Of a stretch of DNA of 64,000 nucleotides, positions 36,674 to 44,915 are shown piece by piece. The DNA lies in contig NZ_QICI01000003.1 in the NCBI RefSeq assembly GCF_004119445.1, forward strand, positions 1-64,000. The letters are read 5' to 3'. The translations under genes were made by a program, and so were the position numbers. The stretch's first letter is position 1; each line of letters opens with the position of its first letter. Source of the stretch: Chryseobacterium sp. CH21 (lineage in GTDB: Bacteria; Bacteroidota; Bacteroidia; Flavobacteriales; Weeksellaceae). Under the pieces are notes generated by a model. That model did no database searches and had not been told where the DNA came from. It saw nothing but the letters and a program-made list of their open reading frames with translations.

Positions 36674-37648
36674 ATGAAAGAAAAGATAACCTTTTTTCAT
36701 AGTATTGGGTTATTCAGTCCATTGGATTTTACTGATCCGGTTACGTATTTTATTCCTGTGTTTATCTTGTTGATATTAGGGGAAATATTTTTGTATCAAA
36801 TTCCTCAAAAAGTATTCACAAAAAGACTCATCAAAGATAATGTATCGAGTATCGGATTGGGAATAGGGGCGGTAATGTTAGACTTTGGGATGAAAGCTAT
36901 TTCATTATCCTACTTTTTTTGGATTTACAATCATTTTAGACTTACCGATATTTTCGGGATCAAAGATTTCAATGAATTTTTCACTTTAAAATGGCATGTA
37001 GATCACTGGTGGCTTTGGTTATTGGTTATGATTGTGCAGGATTTTGGATTTTATTGGCATCATCGATTGAGTCATAAAATCAGATTATTTTGGACAGGTC
37101 ATGTGAATCATCATTCGGCTACTCATTTGAGTCTTGCTATTGCATTGCGTCAGGGATGGTTTGAAATCATATATCGAGACATTTGGTATATCCCTTTTAT
37201 AATTATTGGTTTTCATCCTATTATGATTGCTATGATGCATCAATTTAATTTGATTTTTCAATTTTGGCCGCATACCAATGCTATTGGAAAATTAGGGTGG
37301 TTCGATAAAGTATTCAATTCGCCATCCAACCATCGAGTGCATCATTCTCGAAAAGTTGAGGATTTAGATAACAATTATGGGGGTATTTTGATGATTTGGG
37401 ATCATCTCTTCGGCACGTATAAAGCGGAAGAAAAGAAAACCAAGAACTACGGAATCTATCATAACATTCATACTTATAATGTTTTTCATATCGTCTTTGA
37501 CGAATTTGGAAATATGATAAAGGATATTCGAAACGCACCTACATGGAAAGCGAAACTGGGGTACATATTCAATGCTCCGGGCTGGCATCATAACGGTAAG
37601 GATGAACGAATTGCTACTTTGAAGCGAGAATTAAAAGAAAATAGATGA
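36674..37648 (+). CDS. Sterol desaturase/fatty acid hydroxylase family protein, alkylglycerol monooxygenase-like
   Basis: The 324-residue integral membrane di-iron hydroxylase has three to four helices and the eight-histidine pattern: HHRLSH (about 137-142), HVNHHSATH (about 151-159) and HRVHHSRK (about 224-231). The length and the sequence FYWHHRLSHKIRLFWTGHVNHHSATHLSLAIALRQ are those of the TMEM195 branch (alkylglycerol monooxygenase, which cleaves the O-alkyl bond of ether lipids with tetrahydropterin). Substrate assignment in bacteria is not settled. It is co-transcribed with the YhhN-family gene. Confidence 0.85.
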   Translation: MKEKITFFHSIGLFSPLDFTDPVTYFIPVFILLILGEIFLYQIPQKVFTKRLIKDNVSSIGLGIGAVMLDFGMKAISLSYFFWIYNHFRLTDIFGIKDFNEFFTLKWHVDHWWLWLLVMIVQDFGFYWHHRLSHKIRLFWTGHVNHHSATHLSLAIALRQGWFEIIYRDIWYIPFIIIGFHPIMIAMMHQFNLIFQFWPHTNAIGKLGWFDKVFNSPSNHRVHHSRKVEDLDNNYGGILMIWDHLFGTYKAEEKKTKNYGIYHNIHTYNVFHIVFDEFGNMIKDIRNAPTWKAKLGYIFNAPGWHHNGKDERIATLKRELKENR

Positions 37649-38124
37649 GCTGATAGTTGGCTTACATGAAAAATGCATATCCTTGTAAAAGATAATATTC
37701 CGGACAAATTCAGCAGCACCTAAAATTGCAATGACCTTCTCCAAAAAACCTTGCCATTTAAAAGTAGAGATTTTCAGTAAAAACAAAAATCCCCGGAGAT
37801 CTCCGAGGATAAAAACTAATAACCATGAAAACTCAATTAAACTTGAGCTGTATCATGATATACGACAAAATGATTGGCTTGGTTTTGTCACGCTTCATTA
37901 AAAATCACTCAATAAAAAAACCTCTCATAATTGAGAGGCAACATAGATTAAAGTAGTCGATAATTCGAGCTATCTAGTAGTCTAATATACAAAAACCTCC
38001 AATTAATGGAGGTTGAATACATATAATCCGAAATTTAAATTAATCGAACATTTAAATATACTAAAACAAAACCCTCCTAGAATGGATTGTGGTACTAAAA
38101 CATCAAATTTATCACTAATTATAG
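37649..38124. other. Intergenic region with a row of short hairpins
   Basis: Three compact stems are visible: ATCCCCGGAGATCTCCGAGGAT (about 37788-37809), CCTCTCA/TGAGAGG (about 37920-37938) and AACCTCCA/TGGAGGTT (about 37988-38010). Between the first two, TAATAACC precedes a 41-codon frame starting MKTQLNLSCIMIYDKM at about 37824. The arrangement looks like short transcripts with terminators or a leader-peptide region. No known family is recognised. Confidence 0.35.
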
Positions 38125-38161
38125 AAATATTTTGTTTAATACGTATTAAAACAAAATATTT
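38125..38161. repeat. Long near-perfect inverted repeat
   Basis: AAATATTTTGTTTAATAC (38125-38142) and GTATTAAAACAAAATATTT (38143-38161) pair over 18 bp with one unpaired base and no loop. The palindrome is AT only apart from a few G and C. It could be a cruciform or dimer-binding site, or an element end. Confidence 0.55.
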
Positions 38162-38320
38162 ATGGATAGAATATTCATTGTCATGGGTGAATCTGTAGAC
38201 AACCGATTCAACATTGAGGAATTAAGAGAATTTTTAAATAGTATTGATAATGGAAGCTTTAATAAATTTACTCTTACATATATAGGGGGCAGCTCACGAG
38301 AAGTAAAAAAACAGGGTTAA
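38162..38320 (+). CDS. Small hypothetical protein
   Basis: The 52-codon frame starts with ATG immediately after the inverted repeat: MDRIFIVMGESVDNRFNIEELREFLNSIDNGSF, then TLTYIGGSSREVKKQG. The composition looks coding. The frame may have lost its end: adding one A to the A7 tract would extend it with TGLRIKSIIFYF. No family is recognised. It may be a remnant. Confidence 0.35.
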   Translation: MDRIFIVMGESVDNRFNIEELREFLNSIDNGSFNKFTLTYIGGSSREVKKQG

Positions 38321-38644
38321 GGATAAAATCTATCATATTTTATTTTTAACCGTACTTTATTTTCTTTTTCGTTGCCTGACCTTGGATACATTTTCTTTTT
38401 TTCAAATATCCAACCTCTGAAAGCTCCTTAACAAGTTTCTCTAGATAAATTTAAACAGGCTTTTATCCAAAAAAAACAATTTATTCCGGCAAACTAAACA
38501 TAATATTACGTTTTTTCAAAAAAAAATAAAATACAAAACTTTTTATTTAATTTAAATTATTAATCCATATATGAAATATAGTTTAAAATTTAAATTAAAC
38601 ACCTCATTTACAACATATTACAAGCAACCAATAAACTTTATTAA

Positions 38645-38652
38645 TATATTTG
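38645..38652 (+). promoter_or_regulatory. TAnnTTTG promoter element of the S8 peptidase gene
   Basis: TATATTTG matches the Bacteroidota -7 consensus exactly and lies 28 bases upstream of the ATG at 38680. No convincing TTG stands at the -33 spacing. The preceding 320 bases (38321-38644) are AT rich and otherwise empty. Confidence 0.4.
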
Positions 38653-38679
38653 TGATAATATAATTCCTATTTAACCGTT

Positions 38680-40809
38680 ATGAGAAAAATTTTTATCCCG
38701 GTCTGCACTTTGGCCGTAATAACTTTAAGTGCGCAAAATAATAATGAAAGTTTGAAAAGAGAATTCTACAGGCAGAATACCGAAAATAATGAAAAATTTG
38801 ATGCTTATGTAGCCAAACTTTATGGAACTGAAAGAAATCCTGTGGATTTAAAGAAAATTGAAGAACAACGAGCAAATCTGGCCGGTTTTTTACCTAACGG
38901 AAGCCCCTACTTCCATCAGTCGGAGGACATCAAACAGATTAAAAACTCTAATTCTGATTTTCTTCAGAATGGTACCATTGTCGGACTGACAGGCTCTTTC
39001 AACGGTGAAAATATTAAGTTCACAGTTTTTGATGGCGGAAGGATATTCGGCGGACATACCCTTTTTGACAATGCTCCTAACAGAATAACAAATATGGAAG
39101 CCAACACCATGAATTACAGTGCCCACGCAACTAGCGTTGCAGGATTTATAGGAGCTAAATCGGCTAATCTTTCCGGTGGCGGAAATAACTATAATCCTAA
39201 AGGAATAGCAATGAATTCCACGATGGACTCTTATTCATTTCAAACAACTACTTTACCGGGAAATGCCAATACCAGCACTGTATTTCAAAAAATACTAACT
39301 GCACAGCCAAAAATATCCAACCATTCCTATGGATCCAATCAAGGATGGACAGACAATGATCCGAATCAGCTTAATGCATATGTCTGGAATGGAAATTACG
39401 AAGCCGGTGGCAATAATATCTATGACCTTCAGGGAACTTATTTTACAAATGACAAAAATTATGATCAGATTGTCTATAACAATCCATCTTATATTATTGT
39501 AAAATCTTCAGGAAACTATTTTGCAATGGGTCCCAATAACGGCGGCAACACCCCCAAATATTATAAGAATTTCTCAGTAACTCCCATCCAATATGTACAG
39601 TTTACAGCAAATGATGTCAACATCCCGCCAAACAATTGCTCTTTGGGTTATGACTGTATCGGTCCTGGTTCTTTAGCGAAAAATATTATTGTAGTAGGTG
39701 CTAACAATATTATTACAACTAATGATGAAAGATATATTGCCCCCGGAGATGTTGTCCATTCCGATTACAGCAGTGCAGGACCAAGGGATGACGGCGGGAT
39801 CAAACCGGACATTGTTACGGTAGGAACAAATGTCGCGAGCGCATCTACAGCTCAGGATACAACTGGAAGCAACACTTATACTGTAGGTAGCGGCACTTCT
39901 TACTCTGCACCTGTAGTAACCGGAATTATAGGACTGTGGACCCAAATTAATAAGCAACTATTCAATAATGCCGAATTAAATGCAGCTTCAGCTAAAGTAT
40001 TAACCATCCATTCAGCATCTGAAGCAGGAAATGTAGGCCCGGATCCTTGGTATGGCTGGGGATTTATTAATGCTAAAAAAGGAGCAGAGCTGCTTGTAGC
40101 AAAATCCAATAATACTGTCATATTCAAAGATGAAATTCTTAACAGTGGAACGGCAAATAGCAAAACTGTAACAGCCTCCGGCAGTGAACCACTTAAAGTA
40201 ACCATTTCATGGATTGACCCTGAGTATAACTATGCAAATCCAGATAATTTAGCCGTTGCCGATATTTATAATAACAGAACCTCTAAACTTGTCAATGATT
40301 TAGATTTAAGAATTATTGATACTACAGACAATACAATTTACTATCCATGGAAGCTGAACGCAAACAGCCCGATGACTCCAGCCACAAAAGCTGATAATAC
40401 AGTAGACAACGTAGAGCAGGTAGTAATTGATGCTCCGGTAGCAGGAAGAAATTATAGAATAGAAATTACAAACAAAGGAAATCTTGTGAACAATGCAGGT
40501 GTGAACGCTCCTCAAAACTATTCCATTATGGTTAGCGGACACAGTAATGAAGTACTCGCCACCCAGGAAACCAAAGCGGCAGCAACTATTACTATTGCCC
40601 CTACCCTTACAAAGGATATTGTTAAAATATTAAATGCACCTCGTAAAGCAGCGTTCACTGTATATGACCTTTCGGGTAAAAAACTACAGGGCGGAGCCAC
40701 TAAAGGAGGTATTGAATCTTTAGACCTTTCAGCATTCCCTAAAGGTATTTATATCATTGAAGTAAAAACCGAAAAAGAAACAGTTTCCAAAAGAGTTATT
40801 AAAGAATAG
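38680..40809 (+). CDS. Secreted subtilisin-family (S8) peptidase with type IX sorting domain
   Basis: The 709-residue protein has a signal peptide (MRKIFIPVCTLAVITLSAQ). The S8 domain has catalytic residues D118 (VFDGGRI), H149 (YSAHATSVAGFI) and S407 (GSGTSYSAPVVTGIIGLW), with the oxyanion Asn region in YIIVKSSGNYF. A beta-sandwich P-domain-like segment follows (about 465-615). The last 75 residues (VKILNAPRKAAFTVYDLSGKKL...FPKGIYIIEVKTEKETVSKRVIKE) form a type IX secretion C-terminal domain. The enzyme is therefore exported by the T9SS and kept at the surface or released. It is a single gene with its own terminator. Confidence 0.93.
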   Translation: MRKIFIPVCTLAVITLSAQNNNESLKREFYRQNTENNEKFDAYVAKLYGTERNPVDLKKIEEQRANLAGFLPNGSPYFHQSEDIKQIKNSNSDFLQNGTIVGLTGSFNGENIKFTVFDGGRIFGGHTLFDNAPNRITNMEANTMNYSAHATSVAGFIGAKSANLSGGGNNYNPKGIAMNSTMDSYSFQTTTLPGNANTSTVFQKILTAQPKISNHSYGSNQGWTDNDPNQLNAYVWNGNYEAGGNNIYDLQGTYFTNDKNYDQIVYNNPSYIIVKSSGNYFAMGPNNGGNTPKYYKNFSVTPIQYVQFTANDVNIPPNNCSLGYDCIGPGSLAKNIIVVGANNIITTNDERYIAPGDVVHSDYSSAGPRDDGGIKPDIVTVGTNVASASTAQDTTGSNTYTVGSGTSYSAPVVTGIIGLWTQINKQLFNNAELNAASAKVLTIHSASEAGNVGPDPWYGWGFINAKKGAELLVAKSNNTVIFKDEILNSGTANSKTVTASGSEPLKVTISWIDPEYNYANPDNLAVADIYNNRTSKLVNDLDLRIIDTTDNTIYYPWKLNANSPMTPATKADNTVDNVEQVVIDAPVAGRNYRIEITNKGNLVNNAGVNAPQNYSIMVSGHSNEVLATQETKAAATITIAPTLTKDIVKILNAPRKAAFTVYDLSGKKLQGGATKGGIESLDLSAFPKGIYIIEVKTEKETVSKRVIKE

Positions 40810-40832
40810 TCAAACAATTCGTTATACATTCC

Positions 40833-40863
40833 AGCCGTTTTCATACTTTGAAAACGGCTTTTT
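40833..40863 (+). terminator. Rho-independent terminator after the S8 peptidase
   Basis: AGCCGTTTTCA (40833-40843) pairs with TGAAAACGGCT (40849-40859), followed by a T-run. Confidence 0.88.
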
Positions 40864-41026
40864 GGGGATCATGATCAAAAGTTGGGGAGGTTGGAATATT
40901 TATACCTATACCATTTAAATATAACGCAAAGTTTTCACTATTCTTGCGAATTATTTTAGGAAAGCAAAGGTTGGAATCACGAAGTTGATTCTTTCTAAGC
41001 GCATGCATATCCATACCGCTTCATCA

Positions 41027-41127
41027 GAGGCTGTCTCAAAAGTACCTCCTCTCTTGGACTCCTGTCAGAAAACTTTTGTCATTTAGCAGATTCTCAGAGC
41101 GTTAATTTACCTTTTGAGACAGCCTCG
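41027..41127. repeat. Interspersed palindromic repeat with GAGGCTGTCTCAAAA arms
   Basis: GAGGCTGTCTCAAAAG at 41027 pairs with CTTTTGAGACAGCCTC ending at 41127, across about 70 bases of other sequence. The arms match the outer stem of the repeat at 17109-17243. It belongs to the same family of palindromic intergenic elements and could terminate or insulate transcription. Confidence 0.7.
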
Positions 41128-41300
41128 TCTTTTTCGTGCCTCAGATGTTTCTCGTTCTTTAGGCTTAGGGTTTCGGTCTCTATTTTCTCTGCGACAACCA
41201 CTTATTGATCCTTTATCTCTGGTGAGGCTACAGTTCATATTACAAATCAATTTTCTCTGTTACATCCACATAATTCGAACCTAATTTCCCTAACACAAAA

Positions 41301-41324
41301 AACCTCCCGAATCATCGGAAGGTT
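41301..41324. terminator. Short hairpin, AACCTCCCGA / TCGGAAGGTT
   Basis: A 10-bp stem with one mismatch around ATCA resembles the hairpins near 37.8-38.0 kb. It lies in the 766-base gap between the peptidase and the alcohol dehydrogenase, which otherwise holds one terminator and one repeat and no gene I can support. Confidence 0.45.
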
Positions 41325-41575
41325 ATACTGTAATTTGTCAGAAATATGAAATTTCAATGGGTCAAATATAATCAAGTATTTACACCGTGGAGTATGATCT
41401 CAATCATATCGTATAAAAAACTTCACACTCTGTTTAATCTAATCAATTTCAAGCAAATAGCATTTGAATTCCATTCTTAATTTCTTGAGATATATTAGTT
41501 TATTATCAATTCAATCATTCGTTATTCGGGATCAATTTTCGTATATTTAAGGTATAAGTTTTAAAATATTAAGTT

Positions 41576-42601
41576 ATGAAAGCAGTACGTTTTTTCGGGC
41601 ACAAAGATGTCCGTGTTGTAAATGATATGGAAAAACCCACTCCTAAAGGAGATGAAGTCTTGTTGAAAATTGGGGGAGCCGGTGTATGCCATTCCGATCT
41701 TCACATCATTGATGAAGGAACTGTAGGAGGTTCAGTATTCACATTAGGCCATGAAAATGCCGGCTGGATTGAAGAAGTAGGACCTGATGTGAAAGGATAT
41801 AAAAAAGGAGATGCCGTTTTGGTGTATGGTCCGTGGGGATGCGGCCATTGTAAACCCTGTCAGCAATCTAAAGAAAACTATTGTGATCATCAGTCAGAAA
41901 TGGCTTATGGAGGCGGTTTGGGACTAGATGGAGGGATGGCTGAGTATATGCTTGTACCTTCTTCAAGATTATTAGTTCCTATTTATGACCTGGATCCTGT
42001 GATTGCCGCTCCGCTTACTGATGCAGCTTTGACGCCTTATTCCGCAATTAAAAGATCATTATCTAAACTAACCCCGGATGAATACGTTGTAGTGATTGGT
42101 GTTGGAGGACTTGGGCACGTTGCTCTGCAAATCCTTAGAGAAGTGAGCGGAAGTACGATTATTGCCTGTGATGTAACGGACGAAAAATTGGCCTTCGCCA
42201 AAGAACTGGGTGCAACATTTACTGTTAATTCAAAAGATGCTGATGCAGCAGAACAGATTCAGAAAATTACAGGAATCAAAAAAGCTAAAGTGGTCATTGA
42301 CTTTGTAGGCGCAACATCAACCATTGAACTTGGAACTAAAATTGTGAGTCTGGATGGAGATCTTACCATTGTCGGATTGGGTGGCGGTCATTACCAATAC
42401 AGCATGTCCGGGCTTCCATTTGGAGTGAGCATGACGAATCCTTATTGGGGATCAAGAGTTGAGCTTATGGAAGTGGTAGGATTGGCAAGACAGAAAAAGA
42501 TTCATATTGAAATTGAAAAATATAAACTGGATGAGGCGAATGAGGTTTATGACCGAATGAGGAATGGAAAGATCAAAGGCAGAGCTGTTTTGATTCCATA
42601 A
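41576..42601 (+). CDS. Zinc-dependent NAD(P) alcohol dehydrogenase
   Basis: The 341-residue medium-chain dehydrogenase has its catalytic zinc site in GVCHSDLH and GHENAGWIEEVG, and structural zinc cysteines in GCGHCKPCQQSKENYC. The Rossmann motif is VVVIGVGGLGHVALQIL (about residues 170-186). The overall sequence is close to bacterial AdhP-type and aryl-alcohol dehydrogenases, which interconvert alcohols and aldehydes. It is a single gene ended by a terminator. No neighbour indicates its substrate. Confidence 0.88.
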   Translation: MKAVRFFGHKDVRVVNDMEKPTPKGDEVLLKIGGAGVCHSDLHIIDEGTVGGSVFTLGHENAGWIEEVGPDVKGYKKGDAVLVYGPWGCGHCKPCQQSKENYCDHQSEMAYGGGLGLDGGMAEYMLVPSSRLLVPIYDLDPVIAAPLTDAALTPYSAIKRSLSKLTPDEYVVVIGVGGLGHVALQILREVSGSTIIACDVTDEKLAFAKELGATFTVNSKDADAAEQIQKITGIKKAKVVIDFVGATSTIELGTKIVSLDGDLTIVGLGGGHYQYSMSGLPFGVSMTNPYWGSRVELMEVVGLARQKKIHIEIEKYKLDEANEVYDRMRNGKIKGRAVLIP

Positions 42602-42625
42602 TAAAATGAAAGTAGAAAATAAAAG

Positions 42626-42656
42626 GTCGGAAGTAGTTTTGCTTTCGGCTTTTTTA
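42626..42656 (+). terminator. Rho-independent terminator after the alcohol dehydrogenase
   Basis: GTCGGAAG (42626-42633) pairs with CTTTCGGC (42642-42649, two G-U pairs), followed by TTTTTT. Confidence 0.7.
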
Positions 42657-42833
42657 TTACCTATCAACCATAAAATCAGCTATTTAAACTTAACAAAAAT
42701 ATAATCTTTCCAAAATCTGCATGAAACCCATTTAAAATGCATCTTTTTGCTTTCAAATAGCTATAATTTGATTAAATTTACGTCAATAACGTCTGCTGTT
42801 CAGACCTCATAAAAATGCTCAGAAAAAACCAGT

Positions 42834-43862
42834 ATGAATAAGAAAAGTGCCACGATCTATGATATTTCCAATAAGCTCAACGTAAGTGTGGCAACTGTTT
42901 CAAGAGCATTGAATGACCACCCGAGAATAAGCGAGGCTACCAAAGAGCTGGTTCGTAAAACGGCCAAGGAAATGAACTACAAACAAAATAACCTTGCCAA
43001 AGCTTTAAAAAGCGGTGAAACTAAAAACGTTGGAATTATTGTTCCGTATATCAATACCAATTTCTTTTCATCGGTAATCAGAGGGATTGAGGAAGAGCTT
43101 TCCCCACTTGGCTATCATGTGATCATCTGTCAGAGCCACGAAGATGTTAATATTGAAAAAAGACAGCTGAATACATTACTGAATGCTCAGGTAGATGGTA
43201 TTTTTATGTCCGTTTCCAAAACGACAACGGATATCACTCATATCCAGAACATTATAGATACTTCCAATACCCCTGTTATCTTTTTTGACCGTAAAAAGGA
43301 TATTTCAGGGATCAGCACAGTGACTATTGATGATTATCGTGGTGGATATATGGCCACAGAACATCTTATTAAAGAAGGTTATAAGAATATATGCCATTTT
43401 GCAGGGGATCTTAACCTTGAAATTTATCAAAACCGTCTTAACGGATATAAACAGGCTTTAGCAGATCATCACCTTCCTGTAAAAGAGGATAATATTATTT
43501 TTACGGGTAGTTCTATTGAAGAAGGTACTGAAGCCATCAAAAAACTTTGGAGCAAAAAATCAGTTCCCGATGCTATATTTTCGTCCAGCGATTTTGCCGC
43601 ATTAGGCGCCTGCCAGGAGTTGAAGAAACGAAACATCAAAATTCCTCAGGAAGTTGCTATCATCGGGTTTTCCAATGAACCTTTTACCCAATTTATGGAA
43701 CTTCCGATCAGTTCTGTTGATCAAACGCCTGTGTTGATGGGAAAAATGGCGGGGCAGGTATTTTTAGAAAGTGTAAAAGAAAATGGATCCGGAGTTTCTA
43801 TTGAAAAAAAGGTGGTGCTTACGCCACAGCTTTATATCAGGAAGTCTTCTAAGAGGAAATAG
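42834..43862 (+). CDS. LacI-family transcriptional regulator
   Basis: The 342-residue regulator has an N-terminal helix-turn-helix (TIYDISNKLNVSVATVSRALNDHPRIS, about residues 7-33) and the hinge NLAKALKSGETKNVGIIVP. A periplasmic-binding-protein-like sensor domain follows, with FDRKKDISGISTVTIDDYRGGYMATEHLI and IPQEVAIIGFSNEPFTQFM. It stands at the edge of the uronate genes, and LacI-type palindromes (GCAATCGATTGC) occur at the kduI and susC promoters. It is therefore the probable repressor or inducer-responsive switch of the locus, with a pectin-derived sugar acid such as KDG as a likely effector (inference). Confidence 0.9.
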   Translation: MNKKSATIYDISNKLNVSVATVSRALNDHPRISEATKELVRKTAKEMNYKQNNLAKALKSGETKNVGIIVPYINTNFFSSVIRGIEEELSPLGYHVIICQSHEDVNIEKRQLNTLLNAQVDGIFMSVSKTTTDITHIQNIIDTSNTPVIFFDRKKDISGISTVTIDDYRGGYMATEHLIKEGYKNICHFAGDLNLEIYQNRLNGYKQALADHHLPVKEDNIIFTGSSIEEGTEAIKKLWSKKSVPDAIFSSSDFAALGACQELKKRNIKIPQEVAIIGFSNEPFTQFMELPISSVDQTPVLMGKMAGQVFLESVKENGSGVSIEKKVVLTPQLYIRKSSKRK

Positions 43863-43910
43863 TTTTTCTCTTGAGGTTAATACGTTACGCAAGCCATCAA
43901 CAGCCTTTTT

Positions 43911-44015
43911 GTCATTCTGACGAAGGAAGAATCTAAAATATATTCTATTTATAAGTTTTGGCTAAAGCTAATGATCGTATTTCTTTTATTAAACGGGCTA
44001 AAGCCCGTTCCTATT
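43911..44015. repeat. Interspersed repeat, mixed copy
   Basis: GTCATTCTGACGAAGGAAGAATC (43911-43933) is the left half of the palindromic family at 14.3 and 17.1 kb. It is followed by GGCTAAAGCTAATGAT and a perfect hairpin, AACGGGCTAAAGCCCGTT (43991-44008). Two different repeat modules are therefore joined between the regulator and the lipoprotein gene. Confidence 0.65.
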
Positions 44016-44051
44016 GAATTAATTTGTTGCAACTTTTTGTTGATAATTTTG

Positions 44052-44782
44052 CTAGTGAGAAATGTTCACTTCTCTAAATATTCCTCGTTCTGATATTTCA
44101 TTATTAAAAATCTTGTTTTTAGGAGTTAAGAAAATATTCCTAATCTCTTCTATTGATTTTGTTTTTGGATGGAGTTTTACTTCATTAACAATTATTTTTT
44201 TATCTCATTATTCTTTTTTAAATCAATATAAATCTCACCTTTTTTTACCTTTAATTGGTCAAGATACTTCCCATTCATACTCTCTACATCATCTAAACTG
44301 TAGAAAAATAGACTATCCTTTGTTTCTCTCAATCTTTCAAAAACATACCTTTCTAGCCCTCTTGTATGTTCAGAATAACCTTTGTATTGATATATTCTGT
44401 TGGTTAGTTTAATATCATTAACCTTTTCCTCCTCAGTTTTCATAGGTTTAAAAATGGAAACACTATTATAATAAGCATCACCACAAGTCCCATAGCAGTC
44501 ATGCATTATTCCTTCAATATCATTCCGATCAGGAATTTCTGAGAGTTGATAAAATGGAAGAATACGTTGGTAATCCATTTCAAATGCTTCTACAGAATCT
44601 AAAATCATAAACCCACGTGCATTTGAATCTCTTCCTCCCCAAGCACTAAACTTATAAATCACTTTAGAAGTTCCTTCAATTTTCTGCATATACAATTCAT
44701 CAATTTGCCATTCTGTTTTTCCGAAACCACATCCATAAAATATTAGAAAAATAGAGAGTATGACGAATAATTTAATTTTCAT
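44052..44782 (-). CDS. Hypothetical lipoprotein, C-terminus frameshifted
   Basis: The precursor has a lipoprotein signal (MKIKLFVILSIFLIFYGC, Cys18). The frame as written ends at 44192 after 196 residues (EIYIDLKKNNEIKK). Adding one A to the A7 tract (T7 at 44195-44201) continues it as IIVNEVKLHPKTKSIEEIRNIFLTPKNKIFNNEISERG, to a stop at 44052-44054, clearly coding-like. The mature part contains CYGTCGDAYYN with paired cysteines. No family is recognised. It is unrelated in theme to the uronate genes beside it. Confidence 0.6.
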
Positions 44783-44848
44783 TTTTTAAGCAGTTTTAAG
44801 CGTTGTATAGAGTGATCAAATATACAATGCTTTTCAGTTAAGATAAAA

Positions 44849-44881
44849 GAAAATGCCTCCTACAACGTAGAAAGCATTTTC
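44849..44881 (-). terminator. Rho-independent terminator of the exuT-uxaB-uxaA operon
   Basis: On the minus strand GAAAATGC...GCATTTTC encloses a further CTAC/GTAG pairing, and T residues follow. It lies 35 bases beyond the uxaA stop. Confidence 0.75.
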
Positions 44882-44915
44882 ATCCCTAATTAATATTTAT
44901 AATTAAAAAAACATT

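Noticed and set aside
37788..38010. CRISPR-like array of short palindromes
   Set aside because: The hairpins differ in sequence and spacing, there are no uniform spacers and no cas genes in the window.
38013..38198. 61-codon frame across the inverted repeat
   Set aside because: It reads through both arms of the palindrome and has random-looking composition; the following 52-codon frame is the better candidate.
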